64,000 bases of DNA from Rhodospirillaceae bacterium (GTDB lineage: Bacteria; Pseudomonadota; Alphaproteobacteria; Rhodospirillales; UBA2165), in contig CANIGJ010000014.1 of assembly GCA_947467145.1 (NCBI GenBank), forward strand, positions 1-64,000, read 5' to 3'. The position numbers and the translations under genes are program-made. Every line of letters begins with the position of its first letter. Positions within the stretch are counted from its first letter, which is position 1. The notes below the pieces were generated by a model. That model was given only the letters and a program-made list of their open reading frames with translations. It did not search any database and was not told the DNA's origin. Shown here in pieces: positions 22,507 through 31,084 of the stretch.

Positions 22507-25152
22507 ATGCTGGATAAGACGTTCAATCCGAAGGATGTAGAGGCGAAACACTACGCGGAGTGGGAGGAGAGCGGCGCGTTCGCGGCCGATCCTCTGTCCA
22601 ATGCCGAGCCTTATACGATCGTCATTCCGCCGCCGAACGTTACCGGCAGCCTGCATATGGGCCATGCGCTCAACAACACCCTGCAGGACATCCTGATCCG
22701 CTTCCGTCGCATGCAGGGGCGCGATGCGCTGTGGCAGCCGGGCACCGATCATGCCGGCATCGCGACGCAGATGGTCGTCGAGCGCCAATTGGAAGCCCAA
22801 GGCAAGACGCGCCACGATCTCGGCCGCGCCGCCTTCATCGATACCGTGTGGAAATGGAAAGCCGAGTCCGGCGGCACAATCGTCAATCAGCTGCGTCGCC
22901 TGGGCGCCTCGCCCGATTGGTCGCGTGAACGTTTCACGATGGACGAAGGCTTGTCCGAGGCGGTGCGCACGGTCTTCGTGCAGCTGCACAAGGAAGGGCT
23001 GATCTATCGCGACAAGCGCCTGGTGAATTGGGACCCAAAGTTGCACACCGCGATTTCGGATCTTGAGGTCGAGCAGCGCGAGACGGTCGGAAAGCTGTGG
23101 TATTTCCGTTATCCGGTCGAAGGCCAGGACGGGCGTTTCATTTCGGTCGCAACGACGCGCCCCGAAACCATGCTGGGCGATACCGGCGTTGCGGTGCATC
23201 CAAGCGACGAGCGCTATACCGATCTGGTCGGTAAGTTCGTGATCCTGCCGATCGTCGGGCGTCGTATCCCGATCGTCGCCGACGAATATTCCGATCCGGA
23301 AAAAGGTTCGGGCGCGGTGAAGATCACCCCGGCGCACGACTTCAATGACTTCGCCGTCGGTCAGCGCCAGAATCTCGATCGCATCAATATCTTCGATATG
23401 AATGCGACCTTGAACGAGAACGTGCCCGACGCCTATCGCGGACTCGACCGGTTCGTCGCGCGCGAAAAGATCGTGGCCGAGATGGACAGCCTCGGCCTGC
23501 TCGAGAAGGTCGAGGACAATCCGATGACGGTGCCCTATGGCGACCGTTCGGGGGTCGTGATCGAACCGTGGCTCACCGATCAATGGTTCGTCGATGCGGC
23601 GAAGCTCGCCATCCCCGCGATCAAGGCGGTGGAAGAGGGGCGCACCCAGTTCGTACCCAAGCATTGGGAGAACACCTATTACGACTGGATGCGCAACATC
23701 CAGCCGTGGTGCGTGTCGCGCCAGATTTGGTGGGGTCATCAGGTGCCGGCGTGGTACGGGCCCGACGGACATATCTTCGTCGAAATGACGGAAGCCGAAG
23801 CCTTGGCCGCCGCCGACAAACATTACGGCAAGCGTGAGACGCTCAAACGCGACGAGGATGTGCTCGACACCTGGTTCTCCTCGGCACTGTGGCCGTTCTC
23901 GACGCTCGGTTGGCCGGAGAAAACACCTGAACTCGCGCGTTATTATCCGACTCACGTCCTGGTCACCGGTTTCGACATCATCTTCTTCTGGGTTGCCCGC
24001 ATGATGATGATGGGCCTGCACTTCATGAAGGATGTGCCGTTCCGCACCGTCTACATCCATGCTCTCGTGCGTGACGAGAAGGGCCAGAAGATGTCCAAGT
24101 CGAAGGGGAACGTGATTGATCCCCTTCAGCTCATCGATAAGTTCGGCACCGACGCGCTGCGCATGACCTTGGCCGCGCACGCAGCACAAGGCCGCGATAT
24201 CAAGCTGAGCGAGAATCGCGTCGAGGGCTATCGCAACTTTGCGACCAAGCTGTGGAACGCCGCGCGCTTCTGCGAGGTGAACAGCTGCAAGCTCGACCCC
24301 AATTTCGATCCCAAGCGCGTCACGCAGACGCTGAATAAATGGATCGTAGGCAAGGTCGCGGAAGCCGCGAAGAATGTCGCGCGCGGCATCGACGATTACA
24401 AATTCAACGAAGCCGCCACGGGTATCTATCAATTCACCTGGGGTTCGTTCTGCGATTGGTATATCGAATTCGCCAAGCCGATCTTCCAGGGTACGGATGC
24501 GGCGGCGGCTGCCGAAACGCGCGCGACCGCGGCCTGGGTGCTCGACCAATTGCTGGTCCTGCTGCATCCCTTCATGCCGTTCATTACCGAGGAATTGTGG
24601 GCGCAGACGGCGGACGCTCGCCCACATGGCCTGATCGCGGCCGAGTGGCCGGATTATGCCGGGCTCGGCGACGCAACGGCCGAAGCCGAGATGGATTGGG
24701 TGGTGAACCTGATCTCGCAGGTTCGTTCGGTGCGCGCTGAAATGAACGTGCCGCCAGGCGTGCAGATTCCGCTTTTCTTACGCAATGCCGATGCCGAGGT
24801 TTTGGCGCGCGCGGCGCGTCATGACGGCTTGATCAAGCGGCTGGCGCGGGTCACCGAACTCACCGCCCTCACCGGCGAGGTGCCGAAAGGTTCGGTACAG
24901 GACGTGCTGGGCACGACGACGTTGGTGCTGCCGATCGGCGACGTCATCGACATCGCGCAGGAGCGCGCGCGCCTGAAGAAGGAAATTGATAAGCTCGATG
25001 GCGAGGTCAAGAAGATCGATGCCAAGCTGGGCAACGAGGCCTTCGTCGCCAAAGCGCCGCCCGAAGTCGTCGAGGAACAGCGTGAGCGCCGCGACGCCGC
25101 CAATGCGTCCAAGGCAAAAATCGGCGAAGCGCTCGCGCGGCTCGCCGACTAA
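22507..25152 (+). CDS. valS: valyl-tRNA synthetase
   Basis: An 881-residue class I synthetase. PPNVTGSLHMGHALNN carries the HIGH motif at about residues 40-55, and GQKMSKSKGNV is the KMSKS loop near residue 525. The long CP1 editing insert lies between them (VATTRPETMLGDTGVAVHP), and a C-terminal coiled-coil arm (about 810-880) is rich in Lys and Glu. It charges tRNA-Val and edits Thr-tRNA-Val. ATG at 22507 lies just downstream of the popZ terminator. Confidence 0.98.
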   Translation: MLDKTFNPKDVEAKHYAEWEESGAFAADPLSNAEPYTIVIPPPNVTGSLHMGHALNNTLQDILIRFRRMQGRDALWQPGTDHAGIATQMVVERQLEAQGKTRHDLGRAAFIDTVWKWKAESGGTIVNQLRRLGASPDWSRERFTMDEGLSEAVRTVFVQLHKEGLIYRDKRLVNWDPKLHTAISDLEVEQRETVGKLWYFRYPVEGQDGRFISVATTRPETMLGDTGVAVHPSDERYTDLVGKFVILPIVGRRIPIVADEYSDPEKGSGAVKITPAHDFNDFAVGQRQNLDRINIFDMNATLNENVPDAYRGLDRFVAREKIVAEMDSLGLLEKVEDNPMTVPYGDRSGVVIEPWLTDQWFVDAAKLAIPAIKAVEEGRTQFVPKHWENTYYDWMRNIQPWCVSRQIWWGHQVPAWYGPDGHIFVEMTEAEALAAADKHYGKRETLKRDEDVLDTWFSSALWPFSTLGWPEKTPELARYYPTHVLVTGFDIIFFWVARMMMMGLHFMKDVPFRTVYIHALVRDEKGQKMSKSKGNVIDPLQLIDKFGTDALRMTLAAHAAQGRDIKLSENRVEGYRNFATKLWNAARFCEVNSCKLDPNFDPKRVTQTLNKWIVGKVAEAAKNVARGIDDYKFNEAATGIYQFTWGSFCDWYIEFAKPIFQGTDAAAAAETRATAAWVLDQLLVLLHPFMPFITEELWAQTADARPHGLIAAEWPDYAGLGDATAEAEMDWVVNLISQVRSVRAEMNVPPGVQIPLFLRNADAEVLARAARHDGLIKRLARVTELTALTGEVPKGSVQDVLGTTTLVLPIGDVIDIAQERARLKKEIDKLDGEVKKIDAKLGNEAFVAKAPPEVVEEQRERRDAANASKAKIGEALARLAD

Positions 25153-25202
25153 CTTGTTGGTCAAAGTAGAATCGTGATATCTCCTCGTTGGGGAGAATCG
25201 GC

Positions 25203-26672
25203 TTGCGAATTCGCTGTTCGTTGGTTTTTGGCGCAGCTGTTGTCGGACTCAGCCTGCCCGCATCTGCTGCGGACGGCATTCCTTTCACTATCGATCCGAT
25301 CCAATTCAACGCCACATTGGATGCCAGTGCTGGCGCGATGAGCGTTCGCAACGCGCAATTTGGGCAGGGCAGCACCAGCCGGACCGGCCAGATCGAGGGC
25401 GGCCGCACATGGTACGAAGGTTACGTGAAGCCCGGCCTCGATTTCGAATGGGCGGGCGACGGGCACGACAGTATTTACGGCGGCCTATCGTTTGTCGCGG
25501 CGGCAACCCGCGGCGCCGGCGAGCCGGTGGCCAATTCAACCACCTCGGATCAGCCCGAACATGTGGGACTGGAAAAGGCCATGATTGGCTGGCGGTCCGG
25601 CACCGTATTCGATTGGGCGCCGACCGATGCATTTGATCTATCGCTCGGAAATCAGGAATTTACGTTGGGAGACGGTTTCCTGATCGCGAACGGTACGGCG
25701 GATGGCGCCCGGCGCGGCGCGCTTTACCTCGGCCCGCGCGCGACCTTCGAAAAGACTGTCATCCTGCGCGCAAACACCGATCCCGTTCGTGTCGATCTGT
25801 TCCACCTGTCAGGCACGGTCGATCAGGTCCTCATGCGCGGCGGCGACAATCCCGATACCCGTCTGTATGGCGCGAATATCGAGTGGTTCGAATCCAAGGA
25901 TAGCGGCCGGGGGCGCTTCGATTATGACGAGCGTCTACGCTATATCGGCCTGACCGCGCTCAAAGTTTATGAAGCGGACCGCGCCTATTCTTTTTCGGGT
26001 AGCCAAGGCGGTGGTGTCGTAAACGCCAATAGGGATGGATTGGAGGTCGTTTCGGCCCGGTTCGGCGGAAGCTTCATTCCCGATCTGGACGATCTGTCGC
26101 TCTACGGCGAATGGGGGATCGAGCGCAACGACGATGGCTCCACCGGCGGACGCGTACGCGCAAGCGCTTGGTATCTGCAACCGCAGTATAATTTCTCGGC
26201 GTTGCCTTGGACGCCGACGTTGACCGCGCGTTACGCGCATTTTAGCGGCGACAAGAATACCGGCGACAGGGTCGATCGCTCGTGGGATCCGCTGTTCAGC
26301 GATGCAGGTCCACGCGGGTCGCAGACCTGGGTTCAAGGTCTGATCTACGGCAACTACATCGGGTCCAACAGCAATCTCAATAGTCTTTATGCTGGAGCCG
26401 AAGTCGTTCCGATCGACGACGTGCTGCGTATCGGCCTGGCTTTCTATCACCATGAGTACGACCATCCGTCCCAGGCCGGGGCGTCGTCCAAGCATCTGAT
26501 GGACGAGGTCGATTTATATGCCGAATGGTCGACCCCGGTTCCTGGCCTGTCGCTCGCGCCGGGCTTTGCGATGGGGCGTTCCGGTCAGGGGCAGCGCGAG
26601 GCGCTGGGGATTGCGTCCGGCGACGCGCGGACGATCTGGCTGGGTCAGGTCGTTCTGGCCTACCGGTTCTGA
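25203..26672 (+). CDS. outer-membrane beta-barrel protein (porin-like, alginate-export-like)
   Basis: About 489 residues. TTG at 25203 is taken as the start because GGGGAGA lies 7 bases before it and it yields a signal peptide (RCSLVFGAAVVGLSLPASAADG); a TTG at 25188 is also in frame. The mature part has alternating beta-strand sequence with many aromatic ends, DFSLG-like turns such as LSLGNQEFTLGDGFLI, and the terminal phenylalanine of outer-membrane proteins (VVLAYRF). The pattern resembles alginate-export/OprD-like barrels. The cargo is unknown. It is separated from valS by 50 bases. Confidence 0.75.
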   Translation: MRIRCSLVFGAAVVGLSLPASAADGIPFTIDPIQFNATLDASAGAMSVRNAQFGQGSTSRTGQIEGGRTWYEGYVKPGLDFEWAGDGHDSIYGGLSFVAAATRGAGEPVANSTTSDQPEHVGLEKAMIGWRSGTVFDWAPTDAFDLSLGNQEFTLGDGFLIANGTADGARRGALYLGPRATFEKTVILRANTDPVRVDLFHLSGTVDQVLMRGGDNPDTRLYGANIEWFESKDSGRGRFDYDERLRYIGLTALKVYEADRAYSFSGSQGGGVVNANRDGLEVVSARFGGSFIPDLDDLSLYGEWGIERNDDGSTGGRVRASAWYLQPQYNFSALPWTPTLTARYAHFSGDKNTGDRVDRSWDPLFSDAGPRGSQTWVQGLIYGNYIGSNSNLNSLYAGAEVVPIDDVLRIGLAFYHHEYDHPSQAGASSKHLMDEVDLYAEWSTPVPGLSLAPGFAMGRSGQGQREALGIASGDARTIWLGQVVLAYRF

Positions 26673-26688
26673 GTGGTTTCATATAATT

Positions 26689-26704
26689 TTCCTCATATGA
26701 GGAA
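26689..26704. promoter_or_regulatory. 16-bp perfect palindrome before the dienelactone hydrolase gene
   Basis: TTCCTCATATGAGGAA reads identically on both strands. It lies 17 bases after the porin stop and 79 bases before the next start. It may be an operator or a weak bidirectional hairpin. A second repeat, AATAGGG (26703-26709) with CCCTATT (26729-26735), overlaps its edge. Confidence 0.5.
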
Positions 26705-26782
26705 TAGGGAGCGGGTCTGTGGTGTTCGCCCTATTGAGCCGAATTGCGCGTAACTGCCTTAATTAACTCAGTGGAGGACAGA

Positions 26783-27652
26783 ATGGACCAAATGGTCATC
26801 AGCCAAGAAATCTACGATCTTTTCGACGAATTCACCCATTCGACCATGCAGCGCCGGGTGTTCATGCGCCGTCTGGCCAAGCTGGCCGGCGGCACGGCCG
26901 CCGCGACGGTCATCGCGCCGATGCTGACCTGCAACTATGCCCATGCGGCGGTTGCCGAAAACGATCCCCGCATCAAGGTGAGCCGCGTGACCTTCAAGGG
27001 CGCCTCGGGCGACGTGACGGGCTACCTCGCGATGCCGGCGAACGGCACCAAGTTCCCGGCGATCGTCGTGACCCACGAAAATCGCGGCCTCAATCCGCAC
27101 ATCGAAGACGTGACGCGTCGCTTCGCCACCGAAGGTTTCCTGGCGCTCGGCGTCGATTACATGTCGCAGATCGGCGGCACGCCGAAGGACGACGACGCGG
27201 CGGCCAAGGAATTCTCGAAAATGGATGCGGGTAAGGCGGTCGCCGATGGCGTCGCGGCGGTGTCCTATCTGAAGGGCCACGCGAATTCCAACGGCAAGGT
27301 CGGCACCGTCGGCTTCTGCTGGGGCGGCGGCATGTCGAACCAGATCGCCGTCAATTCGCCCGATCTCGCGGCCGGCGTTTCCTACTACGGCATCCAGCCG
27401 AAGGCGGAAGAGGCTTCGAAGATCAAAGCGAAGATGATGCTGCATTATGCCGGCGAAGACGCCCGCATCAATGAGCGCATGGACGAATGGAAAAAGGCAC
27501 TCGATGCTGCGAAGGTTGAGAACCAGCAGTTCGTCTATGCCGGTCAGCAACATGGCTTCAACAACGACACCAGCTCGGCGCGCTACAATAAAGAAGCTGC
27601 CGATCTCGCCTGGAGCCGCACGGTCGACTTCTTCAAGAAGAACCTGTCGTAA
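26783..27652 (+). CDS. dienelactone hydrolase family protein with Tat signal
   Basis: A 289-residue hydrolase. The N-terminus carries a twin-arginine motif QRRVFMRR (residues 23-30) followed by an AGGTAAATVIA core and AHA cleavage site near residue 55. The DLH fold then has GFCWGGG (Cys179 nucleophile), Asp226 in GEDARIN and His257 in GQQHGF. ATG at 26783 follows GTGGAGGACAG, a good ribosome site. It resembles the YghX-type exported hydrolases. It should act in the periplasm on lactones or esters; the substrate is unknown. The tatABC genes at 50165-51725 would export it. Confidence 0.92.
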   Translation: MDQMVISQEIYDLFDEFTHSTMQRRVFMRRLAKLAGGTAAATVIAPMLTCNYAHAAVAENDPRIKVSRVTFKGASGDVTGYLAMPANGTKFPAIVVTHENRGLNPHIEDVTRRFATEGFLALGVDYMSQIGGTPKDDDAAAKEFSKMDAGKAVADGVAAVSYLKGHANSNGKVGTVGFCWGGGMSNQIAVNSPDLAAGVSYYGIQPKAEEASKIKAKMMLHYAGEDARINERMDEWKKALDAAKVENQQFVYAGQQHGFNNDTSSARYNKEAADLAWSRTVDFFKKNLS

Positions 27653-27675
27653 CGCTGCGATCTAGAGTCTAAGCG

Positions 27676-27701
27676 ATGGCCCGGTGGTAACGCCGGGCCA
27701 T
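27676..27701. terminator. bidirectional terminator between convergent genes
   Basis: ATGGCCCGG and CCGGGCCAT form a 9-bp stem with an 8-base loop, with TTT after it on the plus strand. It lies between the hydrolase stop (27652) and the 3' end of the ABC ATPase gene (27708). Confidence 0.75.
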
Positions 27702-27707
27702 TTGCTT

Positions 27708-28460
27708 TTAGTGCGCAAGGATGCGGCTGAGGAACAGCTTCGTGCGGTCGTGGCGCGGGTTGGTGAAGAATTCGCTGGGCGCATTCTCTTCGAGGATTTC
27801 GCCGTGATCCATGAAGATCACACGGTCCGCCACCGTCTTGGCGAAACCCATTTCATGGGTGACGACGATCATGGTCATGCCGCTCTCGGCCAGTTCGACC
27901 ATGACGTCGAGGACTTCTTTGATCATCTCGGGATCGAGCGCCGAGGTCGGCTCGTCGAACAGCATGATCTTGGGATTCATGGCGAGGGCGCGCGCGATGG
28001 CGACGCGCTGCTGTTGGCCGCCCGATAGCTGGCCGGGATATTTCTGCGCTTGATCGGGAATCTGCACGCGTTCGAGCAGATGCATGGCCGTCTTTTCGGC
28101 ATCAATCTTGGCCTGTTTGCGCACATTGATCGGGGCGAGGGTCAGGTTCTCCAGCACTGTCAGATGCGGGAACAGATTGAACTGCTGGAACACCATGCCG
28201 ACCTCGCGGCGGATCTGTTCGATCTGCTTGATGTCTTGGGTCAGCTCGACCCCATCGACGACGATGCTGCCTTTTTGATGGTCCTCAAGCTGGTTGATGC
28301 AGCGGATCAGGGTCGATTTGCCCGAGCCCGAGGGGCCGCAAACCACGATGCGTTCGCTTTTGCCGACGGCTAGGTTGATGTCCTTGAGCACGTGGAACTT
28401 GTCGTACCACTTGTTCACGCCGCTCATGCGGATGATCGGGTCGGCCGTTATATCGCTCAA
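27708..28460 (-). CDS. amino-acid ABC transporter ATP-binding protein (GlnQ/AapP-like), orphan
   Basis: A 250-residue ABC ATPase of the polar amino acid class. Walker A is GPSGSGKST near residue 42, the signature is [17 protein letters not shown], Walker B is [12 protein letters not shown], and the H-loop is [10 protein letters not shown]. The short Q-loop [18 protein letters not shown] is characteristic of the GlnQ/AapP group. No permease or binding-protein gene lies beside it, so its membrane partners must be elsewhere. It is divergent from the small membrane-protein gene at 28567 with a 106-base shared promoter region. Confidence 0.93.
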   Translation of the reverse strand: MSDITADPIIRMSGVNKWYDKFHVLKDINLAVGKSERIVVCGPSGSGKSTLIRCINQLEDHQKGSIVVDGVELTQDIKQIEQIRREVGMVFQQFNLFPHLTVLENLTLAPINVRKQAKIDAEKTAMHLLERVQIPDQAQKYPGQLSGGQQQRVAIARALAMNPKIMLFDEPTSALDPEMIKEVLDVMVELAESGMTMIVVTHEMGFAKTVADRVIFMDHGEILEENAPSEFFTNPRHDRTKLFLSRILAH

Positions 28461-28566
28461 TCCAGGTCTCCGGTGGCGGGCTTATCAAACACGATTGTCC
28501 ACGACATGTTCCGTCCGCGCAATGGCCCGGCTTCCCTTTTGCGCGACGCTTAGGCAGAATCGGGCC

Positions 28567-29106
28567 ATGGCCGACGACGAATCCTCGACGCTTGAAAAAC
28601 TCATGGGCAAGAACCCGACGCCCGAGGAACGCGCGCATGTCATCATCAAGCGGCTGGAGAAATTCATCCGCGAGGGGCGCTCGGATCGCGGCGGTATCGC
28701 GTTCAAGCGCTGGCAGGAATTGGCGGTGCATGAGGTGTGCAACGCCATCCGCGATGCCGAAAAACATTGGCGTGGCGACCAGCGGTTCCTGACGCGCGGC
28801 CTCGCGGTCGGCGCGGTGAGCCTGATCACCTTGGGGGTGTGGGGTTCGGTCCTGGCGGCTCAGGTCGCCCCCGACCGGCAAACGGCGGCCCTGATCCTGA
28901 TCGTGGCGGGTGGCCTGATGGTCACCGTACTGGCGCTGTGGGGCATCAAGCGCGCCGATAAGTATTATCAATCGACCCGCCGGCTCGATCATTTCCGCCG
29001 CATTTTCGATTTCGACCGGCAATTGGCGCAGCTCGACAAAGACCTGGAAAAGCGCCTCAAGGACCTCGAAGAAACCCTCGACGAAGCGACCAAGATCGGG
29101 CGCTGA
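28567..29106 (+). CDS. small two-helix membrane protein of unknown function
   Basis: A 179-residue protein that I do not recognise. Residues about 1-75 are charged and helical (TPEERAHVIIKRLEKFIREGR). Two hydrophobic helices follow at about 79-99 and 107-124 (GLAVGAVSLITLGVWGSVLAAQ and ALILIVAGGLMVTVLALWGI), and a charged tail of about 50 residues (FDRQLAQLDKDLEKRLKDLEE) is likely a coiled coil. Both ends should face the cytoplasm. ATG at 28567 is selected because the upstream frame runs through antisense of the ABC ATPase gene. Confidence 0.75.
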   Translation: MADDESSTLEKLMGKNPTPEERAHVIIKRLEKFIREGRSDRGGIAFKRWQELAVHEVCNAIRDAEKHWRGDQRFLTRGLAVGAVSLITLGVWGSVLAAQVAPDRQTAALILIVAGGLMVTVLALWGIKRADKYYQSTRRLDHFRRIFDFDRQLAQLDKDLEKRLKDLEETLDEATKIGR

Positions 29107-29144
29107 CGCGCATCCAATCATTCCGCCGCAATCGCCCATTTGAC

Positions 29145-29188
29145 ATTATCTGTATATGCAAGTATATATGGCTGCATATACAGATAAT
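29145..29188 (+). promoter_or_regulatory. 44-bp perfect dyad operator before the MarR-family gene
   Basis: ATTATCTGTATATGCA (29145-29160) and its exact reverse complement (29173-29188) flank a 12-base AT-rich spacer, AGTATATATGGC. The dyad ends 13 bases before the regulator's ATG and stands out as AT-rich in a GC-rich setting. This is the expected place and form for autoregulation by a MarR dimer; the region also supplies the only plausible -10 sequences (TATATA-like) for the MarR-MATE transcript. Confidence 0.8.
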
Positions 29189-29201
29189 ATTGGGCGAGTA
29201 C

Positions 29202-29639
29202 ATGGCGGACGCGACGACAAATGAATTGGGCTGCACGTGCTCGCGGTTGCGCCGCTTGGCGCGCCGGGTGACGCAGATCTACGACGGCCATCTCGAAGGG
29301 GCAGGGCTCAGTGTTGGGCAATTCGGCTTGCTGGCGCCGCTCAATGCGCGGGGTTCGCTGTCGATGGGCATGTTCGCCGAACGCGCGGTGATGGACCCGA
29401 CGACTCTGACCCGCAATCTGGCGCCGCTGCAGCGCGATGGCTACGTCAAGATCGCGCCCGATCCGGACGATCGCCGCCGCCGCATGGTGTCAATCACGCC
29501 GAAAGGCCGGCGCGCGTTCCAGGATGCTCTCCCGGCGTGGCGTGCGGCGCAGAGCGAACTCGAAACCACTTTGGGTGAGGCCGGCATCGGCCAATTGAAC
29601 GGCGCGCTCGTTCAGACCCTCGATCAACTCGTGAAGTAA
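29202..29639 (+). CDS. MarR-family transcriptional regulator
   Basis: A 145-residue winged-helix protein. TLTRNLAPLQRDGYVKIAPDPDDRRRRMVSITPKGRR is the classical MarR recognition helix and wing (about residues 65-102). The N-terminal CTCSRLRRLARRV helix carries two cysteines (Cys11 and Cys13) that could sense oxidants. ATG at 29202 is favoured; a TTG at 29190 is in frame. It lies 11 bases upstream of a MATE efflux gene and just below a large dyad, so it most likely represses itself and the pump until a ligand binds. Confidence 0.93.
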   Translation: MADATTNELGCTCSRLRRLARRVTQIYDGHLEGAGLSVGQFGLLAPLNARGSLSMGMFAERAVMDPTTLTRNLAPLQRDGYVKIAPDPDDRRRRMVSITPKGRRAFQDALPAWRAAQSELETTLGEAGIGQLNGALVQTLDQLVK

Positions 29640-29649
29640 GGTAAAAACC

Positions 29650-31083
29650 ATGGCCCCCCTCGACGGCAGCTCGCTGCCCAACACTGCGACGCTCGACCCG
29701 ATCGCAATCGCACCGGGATCCACGGCGACGATTTCGCCGATGGCGCGCGCGATCCTGACCGCGCCGATCCTGCCGACCTTGGTGCGGCTCGCCTGGCCGA
29801 CGGTGATCGTGCTTGTGATCCAGACATCGGTTGGCGTGATGGAGACTTATTTCCTCGGTCATCTCGGCACGGCGGCGCTGGCCGGCGCGGCGCTAGTGTT
29901 TCCCGTCCTCATGCTGATGCAGACGATGTCGAACGGCGGTATCGGCGGTGGCGTGTCGTCGGCGGTGGCGCGCGCATTGGGCGCAGGCCGCAAGGACGAT
30001 GCCGATGCGTTGGCCTTTCACGCGCTCATTCTGGCGATCGGCTTCGGCGCGATCTTTTCGCTCGCCGTCATCGGTGGCGGGACGTGGCTTTATTCGGCGC
30101 TCGGCGGTCACAGCGAAGCGCTGGCGGCCGCGCTGCTGTATTCCAACCTCGTCTTCATCGGCGCGATCCCGCTGTGGATCATGGCGCTGATGGCGTCCGT
30201 GCTGCGCGGATCGGGCAACGTCAAGTTTCCGGCCGTGATCACCCTGGCCGGCGGTATCCTTCTGGTTCCGCTGTCGGCGGCGTTGATCTTCGGCTGGGGC
30301 CCGGTGCCGCGCTTCGAGATCGCGGGCGCCGGTATCGCGGTGCTCACCTATTACATCGCCTCGGCCGCCGCACTGCTCGTTTACCTGCGTAGCGGGACCA
30401 GCGTCGTGCGCTTGCGGCGCATGCCGCTGGAGTGGCGCCACTTCAAGGCGATCCTCGGCGTCGGCGCCTTGTCGGCTTTCGGCACGATCCAGACCAACCT
30501 GACGGTGGCGCTGGTCACCGCGAGCATCGGCCTGCTGGGCATCGAGGCGATCGCGGGTTATGGCGCGGCCGTGCGCTTGGATTACTTCCTGGTCCCGATG
30601 CTGTTCGGCATCGGTGCTGCGGCTATCACAATGGTCGCAACCAATATCGGTGCGGGGCAGATTGCACGCGCGCGCCGCATCAGCTGGGTCAGTGCCGCCA
30701 TCGGCGTCGCGATCACCGAAGTCATCGGCCTCGCGGCGGCGGTCTTTCCGGAAATTTGGATCGGCCTGTTCAGCGAGGATCCGACCATCTTGGAAACCGG
30801 CGCGCAGTACCTGCGCATCGTCGGGCCGACCTACGGCTTCTTCGGTTTGGGCCTGATGCTGTATTTCACCAGCCAAGGAGCCGGGCGCGTGTTCTGGCCA
30901 GTGATGGCAGGCACGGTGCGTCTGTTCGTTGCCGGGTTCGGCACCTGGATCGCCGCGTCCATGTTCGGCGCCAGCGAGCAGGTGGTCTTCATCACCGTTG
31001 CGGCTGCGACGGTTGCCTACGGTTTGATGTCGCTGCTCGCCGTCCGTCTCACGCCGTGGGGTATCGGTAAGCCGGTCCGTTAG
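29650..31083 (+). CDS. MATE-family multidrug efflux transporter
   Basis: A 477-residue protein with about twelve hydrophobic helices in two MatE halves; the first begins PILPTLVRLAWPTVIVLVIQTSVGVMETYFLGHLG. These antiporters expel cationic drugs or metabolites using sodium or proton gradients across the inner membrane. A 35-residue hydrophilic leader precedes the first helix. It is co-transcribed with the MarR gene. Its stop lies one base from the 3' end of the convergent sigma-factor gene. Confidence 0.95.
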   Translation: MAPLDGSSLPNTATLDPIAIAPGSTATISPMARAILTAPILPTLVRLAWPTVIVLVIQTSVGVMETYFLGHLGTAALAGAALVFPVLMLMQTMSNGGIGGGVSSAVARALGAGRKDDADALAFHALILAIGFGAIFSLAVIGGGTWLYSALGGHSEALAAALLYSNLVFIGAIPLWIMALMASVLRGSGNVKFPAVITLAGGILLVPLSAALIFGWGPVPRFEIAGAGIAVLTYYIASAAALLVYLRSGTSVVRLRRMPLEWRHFKAILGVGALSAFGTIQTNLTVALVTASIGLLGIEAIAGYGAAVRLDYFLVPMLFGIGAAAITMVATNIGAGQIARARRISWVSAAIGVAITEVIGLAAAVFPEIWIGLFSEDPTILETGAQYLRIVGPTYGFFGLGLMLYFTSQGAGRVFWPVMAGTVRLFVAGFGTWIAASMFGASEQVVFITVAAATVAYGLMSLLAVRLTPWGIGKPVR

Positions 31084-31084
31084 G

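Noticed and set aside
22492-24627. 711-codon open frame antisense to valS
   Set aside because: The sense strand encodes a full-length ValS with both signature motifs; the antisense product has no recognisable domain.
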